Positions 23,760-37,800 of a stretch of 64,000 nucleotides of DNA are shown here, in pieces. The DNA lies in NCBI GenBank assembly GCA_932294295.1, contig OW028574.1:31070145-31134144 (forward strand). The letters are read 5' to 3'. The first letter of the stretch is position 1. Each line of letters begins with the position of its first letter. This DNA is from Alitta virens (Eukaryota; Annelida; Polychaeta; Phyllodocida; Nereididae). The notes below the pieces were generated by a model. That model did not search any database. It saw nothing but the letters and a program-made list of their open reading frames with translations, and was not told the origin of the DNA. Both the position numbers and the translations under genes were made by a program.

Positions 23760-26700
23760 TTACTTTTTACGGCAACATTTAATGGAACCTGTGTCACCCT
23801 CAGGCCCAATTAAGGCCATGAGAGTGGAGAAAAGACTTAGAGCATGTAAAATACTGAACCCAATGGTTGACAGGATAAAAATACCAAACTGTGAAAAGAA
23901 AATGATCTGTGCAAATAAAAGGAACACAGAAGATCCTAGGGTAGTGATGGCTCCAGATAGAACAGAGATACCAAGTTCTTCCAACATGCATCGACATCGA
24001 CGGAGTCTGTCAGGATACGGAGCCCGCGAGTATGCCTCAGCCAAATGAACCACGTAGTCGACGGCAAGACCAACAACTAACACCAAATTGAGGGATTCCA
24101 AAAACTGAAACGAAAATACATGATTTTAAAACAACCGCCCTAGTTAAACTTCTGATGATCAACTTCCGGATACAATAAAATTAAGCAATTGGCTTGAAGA
24201 CTTTTAACATTCATCAGAACGGCCCAATAACTTTAATTTGCAAACATCGCTTACATGACTGTTTAAGTTGTTAAATTAGCTTTTTGTTGTTGTTGCCAAT
24301 CTCAATGAACATGGAGTTTCTGGACTTTATTTTGAGCCACCTTACCAACATTGAGTTTTTCTGGTCACTTCAACCCTTACATTGAGTTTTGTCTTGACTA
24401 GTGTTCACTCCCACCCTCACAGACATTCAGCTGTATCTGGATTTTGTTTTGAGTCCTTTCTTCCCTTAAAGACATGGAGTTTCATCTGAACCTTGAGTCC
24501 CTTACAGACATGGGAATTTTAACTGGACTTTATTTTGAGTCCTTTACAGACACTGAGTTTCATCTGAATCTTATTTTGAGTCCTTTACAGACATTGAGTT
24601 TCATCTGAATCTTATTTTGAGTCCTTTACAGACATTGAGTTTCATCTGAATCTTATTTTGAGTCCTTTACAGACACTGAGTTTCATCTGAATCTTATTTT
24701 GAGTCCTTTGCAGACATTGAGTTTCATCTGAATCTTATTTTGAGTCCTTTACAGACACTAAGTTTCATCTGAATCTTATTTTGAGTCCTTTACAGACATT
24801 GTAAGGTTCTGTAAGGTTCAAGTGAAAATCAGACATTGTGTTTCAGATGGACTTACCCCGAGTTTCCAGCCAGCAGCAGGGATTACTCCGATGACGCAGA
24901 TTGTGATGATACCGATGATGAGTGTTGCTATGAGACCCACCACCATGTTCATTGTCGCAATAATAAGGATTGGTAGGGCTACGGCAATACCCACAGCGAT
25001 ACCTGTCACAGCGCTACTCACCAACACCTGCAATCAAATATATTTAAAAGCATAAGCATATATAATCATTTTACTACTCATAAAGTCTATGCATAGATTG
25101 ATTCTACTGTAACATTTCATCTCATCCAACGGTGTAAGTCTGATCCCAATATGTATACCTTTTTACTTAAACTTTGACCTCGCCAACAAGGAGACATCTT
25201 TGATTCCTGGCAAGGTTATTTATGATGGGAAATATTTAGAATGGACTGCATGATAAAAATTAAAGAAAAACCTGAGAGTGCGCTTTTCTGGTGAGTTAAT
25301 CTTAAGACGAGGTTCAGGTGTAGCTACAAATTGTGCAGGTCGGGTACGTACTCTGTACTGTATAATTGTAATAAAGTATGCCATCAGACAATTGTCAAAT
25401 TGCTATCAGCTGTTTGTGCTTTGCAGCCATTAAATCAAAGGTCTGGTCAAAAATTGTTTAACTTCAAATTTTATTAAGCATTGTGGCATGCAAGCAGTCT
25501 CCTTAAAGGTAACTCATGAAAGTTTCATCCATACTTATCAAGAGACACCATATTGTGTCAATTTCTTTTAGTGTGCATTTCTTTTTTCAATTACAGACTT
25601 GTTGGTCTTGCTTAATCATCATTTACTTATATACATAAGATATCCGGAGTGCCTGATCATTCCATGGCAACCAAGCAGTTCTGTCATGACAACGGCATAC
25701 ATTTTCATGACGTTCATTTGTTTTCATTAAATAATTCATACCTAAGGCCAATATGGCTTCATCGATATTTTATATTGGGATCACTCAATCAGTTGAGATG
25801 GGAATAACTGGGGAGATGTCCCAGAAAAAAGTAGAAGTCCTGGGAAACGCAATCGATCAAACTGATAAGAAAAATACAAGTTGTCAATGCTTGTTGCCAA
25901 AACAAACCGGGCATACAAATGCAATGCTGGTATTGATGGTTGATGTGACGTCAACTCAACTTCTGTACAAAATATACCAGACTTTGCAATTTAGAAAAAG
26001 ACTACGCTCCGTCAAATGTCGATCGGCCAGGTATTCAAGGTCCCTTGTGCCATCGAGCATCAAAATGTTTAACTCTATTTAGTGTAGATGACTGTATGTT
26101 CTGTATGTCATGCATGTATGTTTGTTCTGTTTGTGAGTATGTGTATCCTTGTATGTGGTGTTTTGTGTGTATTGTCTGTTGAATGACCTGACACTGAATG
26201 TTGAACAAAGGAGTTTCATTTCTATGATTATCTTATCATATCTCATCTTATCTCATCTCATCTTATCTTATCAGGTCCCTTGTCCTACGTTATTCTATTC
26301 TTATCTTAAACGTTGATCTTATCACAGTATGGCATAAAATGTCAACCGTTGTGCATTATAACTGGAACTTAAATGACAGTCCCAAATAGTTCATTGTAGC
26401 AGGTCCCAGTTGCAGTGTACAGTAGCTATTGCATCAGGATGTTCTTGAATAGGCCTACCTTTTGCACAGCCAACCAGTGCCACAGATTGAAGCCTTGGCC
26501 ACTTTCAGGAGTTGACTGGAATCCATTTTTCAGTGAATCAGGCAAGGTCTGCATCTGAAAATGAAATTATTACAGTATTAATTATGATTTTCTACATAAA
26601 ATGCTGGCCATGTCACTGTTCAGTGGTCACGCAACATAAAATCCAAGAATTTAAATATGTAAATTCTGCATTTACATACTATATTTCCACAGAGGATTAT

Positions 26701-28773
26701 AGCCTCTATCACTAGCCAGTTTATATATTTCAGTCTCAAATTTCCACCCATGTAGGGAGGCAACAGGGGCTTGAGTTGAGTTTTGGTATATTTGTCATTT
26801 TCGGTAGAGTACAGCTACCCGGGAAAGTCTCCCAGCACAGAGTTAGGAGAAGAAGAAGAAGAAAGAAGACGTACTGTCCATCAGAGGCCAATTGCTACTT
26901 GTAGATATAAAGCTGTATCAGACTGATGTGAAAATGACTAAATTGGGGCAAAGTTTTAGAACTTTACGCCTGTTCGGGAAACAATACGGATGCATTGTAA
27001 TGAAAGTAACAGTTACACTCTACCTTTGATTTGCTCCACTTTTCCCATTCATCCCTCAATGGCAGGCCTTGAGGATACCCCAGGTTCCCTCCATCGATAG
27101 CCGTGTCAATCGTGATTGAAGCATATCTCATTTTTGTTCCATAGAAATATTTAAACGAGAAGGGTCCAGCTGGTGCAACGCAGAGAATAAAGGCCATTAA
27201 TTAATATTATAAATATGCAATAGTTATGTGGAGGTATCAAATATATAATAATTGTGGAGGTATCAAATTTGCATGATTAATTTATGAAGTAAACCAATCT
27301 GGTAATTAAGCGTGATACTACACTGTCTATAGTACATAATAAACTCAAAAGGATCAACTGCTTAACAATTTTTGCAACACACTATTTTGTGACAAATAAT
27401 AATGTTGCTGACATAATATTATATATCTTTCATGCATACAAGTTGATTCAACATCATTTACAAAATTCCAACAGAAGAAATTGAGTTGCACAAACTAATA
27501 AAAGTTCAAAAAAGGTTTTCATTAGGCCTGACAACCATAGAACTTTGGCAAATTTTTCCACTCATCAACTGTGAATAATACAAGTTTCAGAATCTTGCAT
27601 CAATGCACTACTGGAAATATGTTTTTGCAACTTTTAGAAGTTTCTTTTACCTCCAGTGGTCACTTTCTTTGTGTAGTCTGTCTCAGTTTCCCCAACGAAG
27701 GCTCGGTTGTCTTCTAGATATTTCATAATCTCAGTGTAATCAAATCCATTGTACATGAAGTAGGACAGGCTAATCTAGAATAACATTAATGTATTTCTAT
27801 TAGACATCTTTTCTCAATTTTGTTTTTACAAATTAAGACTTAGTAAACACTGACATTGTTCAATCATTTCTTGCGGCAGTACTCATCCACAACCTTTTTT
27901 ATTTAAAAATAAAATCTGATAGCAAATGGCTGTCATGAAACTTCAAATGAATCAAAATGTTCACCCGCTGATCCTAACAATTGGCAGCTACTCAATTGTT
28001 CCCAAAAAGAGGAACAACTGAACATCTTATGTTGGCGTTTAGGTCAAATATTTCCAACAGGGTCAAGTGATCTCTGTCACAACTGTATGGGCATCTCTGC
28101 GAGTTAACTTACCTCGAAAGCGCTTTCTTGCACTTGGTTGGCCGTGAGGGCACTCGTGTACACTTGGTTGTTGTTGGTAATAAGGGTACTGGCCAGAGTT
28201 GAATTAACAGGGAAATAACCATATGTTGTGTTCTGAAAAAGAAAAAATAATACGATTTAGACTAAATTAATAAATAAATGTATAACATTTTTATATTTTT
28301 TCAAATTTTATATTAACACAAAATTCATATGTAATTCCAACTGTACACATACCACCACACATGCAATGTTACATAATAACCTACCTCATAGAATTCTTTC
28401 ATGTCCGACATAAAACAAGAAACAATAGGTTTGTTGTCAATCTGGCTCCTTGCTATGTTGAGTTTTGTTATCGTGTCACTATCCAGGTTTTTTATGTCCT
28501 GACACAAGTCCTGTGTTAAAAATAATCATTATCACACAAGCAAATGAAGCAATATTAAGAAAAGATATAACCTGTCATTAATGAAACATCTTGACATGCA
28601 AGAAATTCTATATCTGATCAGCTCTGATCATATTCATTATACAAATTTAATGTTTGTATTGCACAGCAAATTGATGTATACATTGGTAATAGTAATAGAG
28701 GCCCATTGTCTGAATGCTGCTGTTCGGAAGATAAGTACAAGGTACCAATTAATCATCTCTGCCTTTCTTGTCA

Positions 28774-28818
<45 letters not shown>

Positions 28819-31800
28819 TTACATAGAATGCAGTCTGGGCCTGAGGTGAGTCTAATGAAAACGAGTCATCCCAAACAGTAGATCCTGTGCAAGATGCGTT
28901 GGTGTGATGGCAAGAGGAAAGGTCCTGGTTCTTAAGCCCCCAAACAAGGAACACCTGTAATTAATGAATGAATGAATGAATGAATGAATGAATTAATTAA
29001 TTAATTAATTAATCTAGCTACATGTGCAGATACGGGAAGGGGGCCGTAGCAGCCTTAATTTCTATTTTCTATATGTTTTCCATGAACATCTGTTCATTGC
29101 TTATTATGAAATGAAACCTCTTTCAGTCAGGCTTTTGCCCCCCCCCCCCCCTCCCGCGAAGAGGCCGCCCCCCCCCCCCCCCCCCCCCCCCCGTAGAAGC
29201 AGGGCTGGATCCACCAGTGTCTATCTATCTATCGGATCTGTTACCTTGAGGTTCTCCTGACGTCTGGTAGAAAAAAGTTCTGTCCTTTTGCTGAGATATT
29301 TTCCAGTCAATGTGCCCTCCTTCATGAATTTAATCTGCCAAAGAAAGAAATTAATTCATTATGATGAGACACACCTTTTATTGACTGTCAATCATCAGAA
29401 TATGATGGAAAATAATTTGTCAGATGCCACGCATTAAACTGGTAATCAAAAGAAAAGTGACAACATTAACTGGAGGGCTCTCACTGCCTCTCAGAATTGT
29501 TGGTGCATCCACCAAAACTTCACTGATTGTGTCACTTTGTGTGCCTGAAAAGTCTTCTGGATTCATGATCCAGTATATGAAATGCAATTAGTTTAATTAA
29601 AAACGGCCTGTCAACTTGAACCTAGACAAAGCTCGACAACTTCTGATACACGATGCTACCTGGCACCTGCCATGAAACGGAACTGTCTGGCTATAGCTGA
29701 CTACTTAAGGCAGGATCTGAATTACATGGTATACCATCTGGTGGATAAGCGGAGAGTTAAACATATTTGTCATTTATAACCCATGCCAAAAATAAGTTGA
29801 TCCTCGATCCTTTTAATTTTCGACCACTTATAAGGGTAACTGTCATCAATTAATGATTGATACATCCAGAGAGTTCCACTGCACCAATCCACAAATATGG
29901 ATTACATTGTAATGTTGTATGACTTGATAAAAGTAGCATAACTATCCCAGCTTATTCATACCAAGACGAGGCTACTTGATTTCAATGGGACTGGCTGGTG
30001 TAGTGGTTAGGGCGTTGGACTGTTAGGCTTAGGTTAGCTAGGTAACTAGGTAGGTTGTAGATTCAAAGCCAGCTTGGGACAATCAATTTAATAATATCAA
30101 TTGTCAATGAGTTGTAACTTTTAGTTGTTCACTCAACATAAATTTTTTAGGTGGGAATGTTGAAAACCTTTATTAAGTACGTCTTCGAAACGTTTTAAAA
30201 ACGTTTTGGTCATACATTGTATGCGGACACCTAAAACCAGTCTAAAAAGTTTCGTTAAAAACGTTTTGCTTGAATGTTTTTGTAACGTTTTTTGGCTCCC
30301 ACATAAGCCGTCCAAAAACGTCTAAATGGACGTTCATAAAACCAAATCTGTTACATTTAAAAAACGTTAATAAAACGTTTTTGCGTTTGTTGGGATGATG
30401 TCCAGAAAACTGCCTTTGTCCAGTATATACTGTATGCAAGCCCTCATTACAGGTGACTCGGCATTCATACCTGGGAAATATGGCAGTTTCACCTTAAACA
30501 AAAAGTGGTTGCTATTCTGCTGAATCATATGCCAGGGCTGTTGCAGGGTTCTTCACTATACCAAGTACTTGGCTGTATGAAAGGATCACTGTTTTACCAG
30601 AATATTTATTAATAGGCCTACAGTGAGCTACATATGCATTTCTGACACGAGCATCATTTCTTACGTGCTCTGAAACAGCACAGCTTTTTGGGTGTGGCCA
30701 ATGATCAAGGTAAAACCAAAGATGTATGGTAAAACCAAAGCAATGCTAAATCTGGCGTATATTTTCCTAGCTTTGACCAAGCATCAACTCTACTGTTCAT
30801 ATTCTATGAAAAGCTGAGCAATTCTTACTTATTTTCTTTTCATTGTCTCCCTTTTTTCTTTTTACTTTTTAATGACAAAATGTAGGATAATCATAATTTC
30901 CTTTCTGGAACCAGGCCCTTGGCATGTCATGATGGTCATTTTGATTTTGTCTAATTGAAAAGTAAACAAATTTAAAACGGTTATTATATATATAGTTATG
31001 TATGTCGTGATAGCTGTAGATTTCAGCCTGGTCAATATCTGGATAATATAAGCACAGTTAGTCTTATAAAATATGGTCCACTCTAGACAGCTGTAAAAAC
31101 CTATTCCTAGCTGTCTATTACTTGCTAAAGCCAGCCACCTCTAACTACTTCCGAGCTTATATTCGGCTTACACCTAGCACTACGGCAGAAGAAATTTATC
31201 TAATATATCATAAATTATAAATCTATAATAGATATCTTTTAAAAAAAAAAAGAGAAATATTAATAACTCTCAACTTATGCGCCAGATGGTGCTGTACGTA
31301 CTTTTAGATCTGGCTTTGAGTAGCCAGCTATAGCCAGACAGTTCCGTTTAGTGGCAGGTAGCATTATATAGCCGCTGTTGTTAAGCTTTGTCTAGGTTCA
31401 ATTTGACAGGCCGTTTTTAATGAACTAACTGTAATCAATGACCATGGTGCCAAGGTCCCAAGACGTAGCAATCAAATGGAAAGGACTTCCTGTGACTGTC
31501 TACGTCACCTGTGTGGCTGATATTATTATTCAGCTTATTGAAATAGGCTGACCATATATTCTCCAACGAAACTGTTAGAAAAATTCTGTATCATATTCAA
31601 ATCAAGTTAGGACAGAGTTGTAAAATAAAAATGTAACACATAAAAACAGCTCAGGCAAGACTGGAAACTTATGATAAAGAAAAGAAATTGCATTTTTTAA
31701 GTTAACACAAAGCAGAATTAAAGTTTTACCTGTTCTTCATTGACCTTTAGTTGTGTGCAGTAGTAAATCATGACAGCAATGATGACGGCATGGAACAGCA

Positions 31801-34800
31801 AGATGAACCAGCGAGCGACCTTGTGGGACACAAACTTGAAGAAAGGTCCAGCGAAGAATCTGACGACAATGTTCTTCTGTGATATTCCGCTCTTACTCGG
31901 TGTGGACGGATCGGTGATAGGAATGGCTTTTGGGCAACAGCAGCAACATCGATACTGCTCGAAGTACAGGTGATAGACGATGACCAGACAAGGTAAGAAC
32001 GTGATCACAGTGCAGTAGTTGACCAGGATAAGGACACCGGAGAAGACTCCAAAAGAGTACACACCAAGGAAAGGAGATGTCGCGCTGACGAAGAAGGCGA
32101 TGGCAGTCGTCAGAGACGTGAACAACATGGCCAGTGCTGCCTTTCGGAAACAGTCGGATACGCGGTGTGTCAAGGATTTGTAGGGGTGGTGCGCAGTTTC
32201 TTTCCAAGTGTCGTAAAAGACAAATACATCATCTGCTCCAATACCCAGGATAATGAACACGGACAAGATGTGGAATATGCCAAAATATCTGGAAAAAAAT
32301 ATTGGAAAAATTGGTTGAAGAATTGTCTGACAATATAAATTCTCTTACTATTCTGTCTTATATAACTCGAAATGTGGTTTCATAAGGTGCAGACTAATCA
32401 TTACGTTTATTACTAATGAGTCAAGACTCATTAACTCGTGGCTAATTGATTCCACCAGTGAAAAGCATCAGGTGTGCTACATCATATGAAATGGGGAAGT
32501 CTAACGTAACACCTTGGCTCCTGGGTTAACTCCTGCGGCCACTAAATGTGTTAATATATAGAGCTTAATGGGTAGACCTATACAATTAGTAATTTAATAA
32601 CGAGGGCTCGATCAACAGCCTGTAGTTCTTGGCACCACCCATACGGAATACACATCAGTACCGCTTTTAGTTGATTTAATGGTACTTCCGGTTCTAATGG
32701 CACGTGTCTTCCGGTCATTCATTCACGTCACAATGGGGTGCAGGAAATTTGTCCCAGGTAAGCACACAAATGCAAAACTTTTGCAAACGACAGGTAAAAA
32801 TGGTGTGCCGATTGCAGTTGGTGCACCTGTAAGCATTGGCATTAGGAATACATACATATATATATATGGTTTCAAAGGTGGCAACCACCTAACATTTTTT
32901 TCTGATGAACAGGTTCAAGGCTGAATATTTCAGTTATTGGCTGAGAGGCACATACATCGGATGACAGGTGCAGTGACAGCCAGGAGAGCACAATTCTAAG
33001 ATGGAGCGACAACAGCCATACATATGTTTGTTGCATGGCCTTTAATGGTGTGATTCGTAAAGCTGTGGCTAAAATTTCTGTCTATTTTGTGTAGCACAAA
33101 GAACAGGTGGATATTCATTTTGAATCCTACCATAACTGTATAAGCTTGGTCACCCCGTAGAGTCAAGGTTGGATCCGCCAGTGGCACGTTGTTAGTCATA
33201 TTGATGGACTAGCCTATATAATTAGATATAATACATTTTATAGATGCCATGGCTTTTCATGTCACAGACATGTCTGTCGTCGCCCAATCTTATTCAATTT
33301 TGTCTGTCTCTCCCTTGTCTCTCATTGTCTGTCTCTCAAACAACAGATCCAAATGGAATGATTTCTTACCTGAACTGGAGAATGACCCTGTAGATGAGAT
33401 TAGCCCCACAGAACCCTGTGAAGATGGACAGTATGGAGAAGAGGGCGACCCAGAGGGACTGAGTCTGGATGCACATGAAGATCACAATGAACATCAAACT
33501 GAGGACGATCAGCATGAAGTCCTTGATGACCTGCAAGCAAACAATGATATATCGTTCAAGATAGATAGATATGAGAAGTGCAGCCCTCTAAGGCAAGTGT
33601 TTGCTGCTATCAAGGGTTGATTGATGTTTACTTGCCTCAGCATAGACACGTGAGTACAAATGACCAGCAATTTAACGTCTTGTCCGAACGACATCCAGCT
33701 GGGATGTTGCTCATGAAGGGCCTGGGATTGAACCCGGGTCCTTCAGAGGAGCAGATCTATAGCGTCTTACCACTAGACCACCCAGCTGCACATGCATGCA
33801 TGCATGTTGTTGTAAACATGTCAATGAATAATCAGACATCTAAAAGCGTTGCAAACAAACATTAAAAACAAACAAACATAACTCCTCCATTTGAGCTATA
33901 ATAAACATAAAGCTCAAGAATATTTCATATTTATATAAACCTAAACTGTGAGTGATCAGTATTAAAGGAACTCCAGTGATCAATGCCGTAGTGAAGTGGG
34001 ACACTGATTAAATCTGATTTGGACCAAGTATAAATTCAAATCAATGATCAAATATAATTCTATAGTACTTAGGATAATTAAACTTCTATATATTCCTGAC
34101 TAAATGTCACAGGCCCAACCCGTTCATAATGCCATGCATAGCCTAATTACAGATCTACGAGAAGCATAATAATTGTCAGTTTGATTGACTTTCCACCATA
34201 ATGAGATCATTTAAACCATTATTCTGTCCTGTAATTGGTCTGAGTTATTGAATCTGATGAATAATAAACTTAAAATTTGGACTTTTATTTCAGAATTAAT
34301 ATGCCAATAAAAGAAACCTTGAAGATCGTCAATTCTATAACAGGTTAATGATCTAATTTTAACAGATTATATGCCCTACAGATATATTGGCAAATAAATT
34401 CGGACACCTGCTTGTTAGAATTATCCTTCGTTTACCATAACGTTCTGTTATTAGGCATAAAGGCCTCACAAAGCGAGCCAGCCAGAACATGCATGCTTCA
34501 TTAATTATTGATCCCCTGCAGGTTGAACCTAGTCGTTCTAGATACGCGTCCTAGAAATTGTTCTATGCGTGTCCTACATTTACCTGCAGAAATACAAAAA
34601 TAGCAATACTGTCATTTCACAAACACGTGCAGACTGACTTTGAATGTGACTTACATATAGGCCTATATATAGCCTATTTCTTCTTTGAACTCAACATCAT
34701 AATTAAGGGCTTATAAGATAGGGCCTATAAGTTTGGCCATATATAAAATGCTAGGTGGGCCTATAGGGTCTAATAATAGGTCGTATGTAGGTATGTTTAT

Positions 34801-37800
34801 ATACCTATAGGCCTAGATCTGTAAATTTAGCAATTTTGCTTGTTGCCATACAGCATTAATTTTCATTAACTAGCCAATGACGAAATAACAATGCCATCTA
34901 TTATTCAGTCACAGTCGACATGGCTAAGAAAATAAGAAATTGGCCTGTGAAGCCGAAGCGAAACACTTATGCATGTGCAGCTTATTACACTATATTCTGT
35001 TGATAGGCTCTAGCTGAGCTAGTGGCCCTGCATTTGCCTCTGTGATCTTTTACCTGCCTCAGCAATGATGGAGATTTTCCCTTCCCTCCCACCCCCCTTT
35101 TTTAACGCGACGTAATGTTCAAAAGCTTGTAGACCTATTCAGCCTCGTTCTGGTGCAGCTGATTGTTAAGAGTGAATGACGCTTTAGCACAAACATGGCT
35201 TCAAAAGCCAAAAAGACAAAGAAAGGGAAGAAACATGCAAAACCTAAGGCTAAAAGTAAGTTCAGTATCAATGTCTAACTAAAATAGGCTGTCATCACAA
35301 TATCTATGCCTGTGGCAATGTGAGCACTGGCAGTTTGCGTTCAAAATCTATCGCCCTCGGTCCCGAGATCCTTGAAGAGGAAGAAATCTCACCACTGACA
35401 CCAGAACTCCAGCAGTCTTACCAAGATAGAATATATATATATATACAATAACGAGCTTCAAAGATTTTTAAATATTATCATTTCCACTGAATGGTCTTTG
35501 CGCCGTGGTCAATCAAATGGACACATGTAAAACAATAATCAATATCGTAAATCACACACTACTATATACATGTATAGGACCTATTGTAGCCACAGGGTTT
35601 CTTGTGATTGTAGCTAGTACTAAAGGTAGGCCCAGGACTAGGAGGGTAGGCATATTGTCTTTATACCTACATGAATTCACACCACCAAAAAAACTAGGGA
35701 AAATTCTTTTAGTTTTTCAAGGCCCCCTATTATTATTATTATTTTTTAATTTTATTTAAGAAGGTGGAGTGAACAAAGCAAAGGAAAAAGCCCCCCAGCA
35801 GTGTGATCTTCGATCAAAGGCACAAAGAAGAGGAAGCAAGCGTCAGTGCAAAGAGGTCAGCCCTGTGAGACGAAGGTCACAAAACGAACAGCCCAAAGAA
35901 TCAAGAATATCTCTCAAAGATTTAAGAAAATCCCTCACAGACAGTCTGAAACTCTTCATGCCTAACTTAAACCTGTCTCCACTGCCACGAAGAAACGAAA
36001 TCAACACATCGACGACTCCGAGAAGATCAACCTACAATCCGGAAGATCCGGCAAATTTCCACACACCAATTCACTTCGTTTCTCCACCATCCCCACCGAC
36101 AAACGCAGGATGTGAGTAAAGGCAAACTTTATTTATCTATCTATAGATAATGAATTACTGAATGTCTGGACCAATATTATGGAGGTAATATCTCAATTAT
36201 GGCCACAGATTGGGCATAATTTACAGTTATTTTAACACCCCCCCCCCCCCCTCCCATTTAATTGTTTAAAATCAAAATTTCCGCTGTAATTTTACTACTT
36301 TACAGTTGCCTATAAACAAGTATCTTATATTATAAGTGAGTAACCTCGAATTTGTGCGTCAATGAATGCCGCCGTTTGGGCCTCGATCATGCTATGGCCT
36401 ACCTCATTCTTTCTATCTTCTCCGGTTCTAACTAACTGTCTAACTAACTGTCACCATTACAACTCTTTATTTGCACTCTATTCCTCTATTTCACCCAGGC
36501 TACTTTTCCCCTCAGTGAGCACATTCTTGCTACCAATATGGTGGCCATCACTTTCAGTAAGAGACCTAGGGCTAAGTAAGTCACATGACCCTCCCCTAAC
36601 AACTATACTTGCAAGATTCAGCTCCTTAGCAACCATTCAAACCATTGTTGCCAGGGCCCTTGAATGAAAGTGGCCTTTTTGAACTCTTGACAGGGAGACA
36701 AAAAATGCAGGGGGAGTGTCAACATTTGGCTTATTTATTAATCTTTTTTAGAATAGGATGAACATAATTTAAAAAATAAAAATAAAAAATTCGCCCAGGC
36801 TTGGAGGGGGGGGGGGGGGGGTTGATAAATTTAAGTGCATGTATTGTGCTTGGGGTTTTCTAGTATAATATATGTGGCATATATTCGCAGGATACCAAGG
36901 TGCTAAACAAATCTAATCTCATCTCATCTTATAATATCTTATCTTATCTTAGGTGCACCTTGGCAAGAAGACAGTGATGATTATGATGATGATGATGATG
37001 ATGAATGCCCCCCAACACCAGCCATTCATTGGAAAAGGCTTTTCGCGCCTGCGATGCTTAAGGAACCTTCGAAAGGTGAATAACTAATCTTCGTGGGCCA
37101 TCTCCTGAGTGAAGAAACTTACACTCCCTCAGAACATCTTCCTGGTTAAGCGTTTAAGGACTGACTTTAAAGTCAAAGTAAACGTGAATTGATCAAGGGC
37201 TTGTTGGTCTCAGGAACAGTAAACTAGTAACGAAATTCTCCCAAACAAGATGGATTTTGGGCTTGTCCCCTAGGTTTCTTTTAAAAAAAAAAACCCGATG
37301 CAATTTGACATTTAGAAATAGCCGAATTTCTAAATAAGTTTTCCCAGTAAACCAAATGAAAAACCAAGATGAGTCAAATCAAATTTGACAGTGTATAACC
37401 CATTTTATTTTCCCAAATTTTTTTACAGCATAGGCCCATATAATGTACGGTGAAGGTAGGATAAAAAGCTTGATCCGGCTTGAATGAAAACAGCTTTTTT
37501 TTTTCTTTTTTTTTTTATCCATTTAACAGCTCCAACAGAAAATAAGAAACGAGCAGCATCTGTGGCCGTCCATCGTAGAACACTAAGAAAGAGACCATCT
37601 GGAAAGGGTTCGACGAGAGCGAAAAGAATGTGAAATACTTACCCAAAGACCCCAATGCACTTCTGCATTTTATGGATAAGTGACTTCTAAGCGTACAATG
37701 AAAGTAAATGCAGTTAAAATAAAGAACTTATATATATTTTGTTCGATGTCTTTCATCATTGCATATAATTTCAAATGAATACGAGGTAGCTGGCTATTTT

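Larger units (their letters stand above)
29587..31438. mobile_element. 1.85-kb element with approximately 175-bp terminal inverted repeats
   Basis: The left arm (29587-29762) and the reverse complement of the right arm (31262-31438) share long collinear words: TTAAAAACGGCCTGTCAA, GAACCTAGACAAAGCT, AACGGAACTGTCTGGCTATA, CATCTGG and GAGAGTTA. The 1.5-kb interior has no long open frame. It contains a tRNA-like SINE and a cluster of ACGTTTT palindromes. A non-autonomous DNA transposon or foldback element is the simplest reading. No clean target duplication was seen. Confidence 0.75.

Noticed and set aside
24528..24800. Regular direct repeats that could look like a CRISPR array
   Set aside because: Units are contiguous 41-bp copies with no unique spacers, in a eukaryotic intron; it is a minisatellite.
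25753..25900. A host gene starting MASSIFYIGITQSVEMG
   Set aside because: The downstream part resembles a LINE tail with a simple-repeat end and the upstream part has no family resemblance.
33249..33620. A 123-residue acidic protein on the plus strand
   Set aside because: Its acidic part is the antisense of the hydrophobic Dispatched-like exon 4 (33530-33370), whose frame and splice sites are well supported.
33700..33790. A tRNA gene, from perfect A and B boxes
   Set aside because: The acceptor and anticodon stems do not pair, the spacing is wrong, and the sequence continues into a SINE body with a GATA tail.
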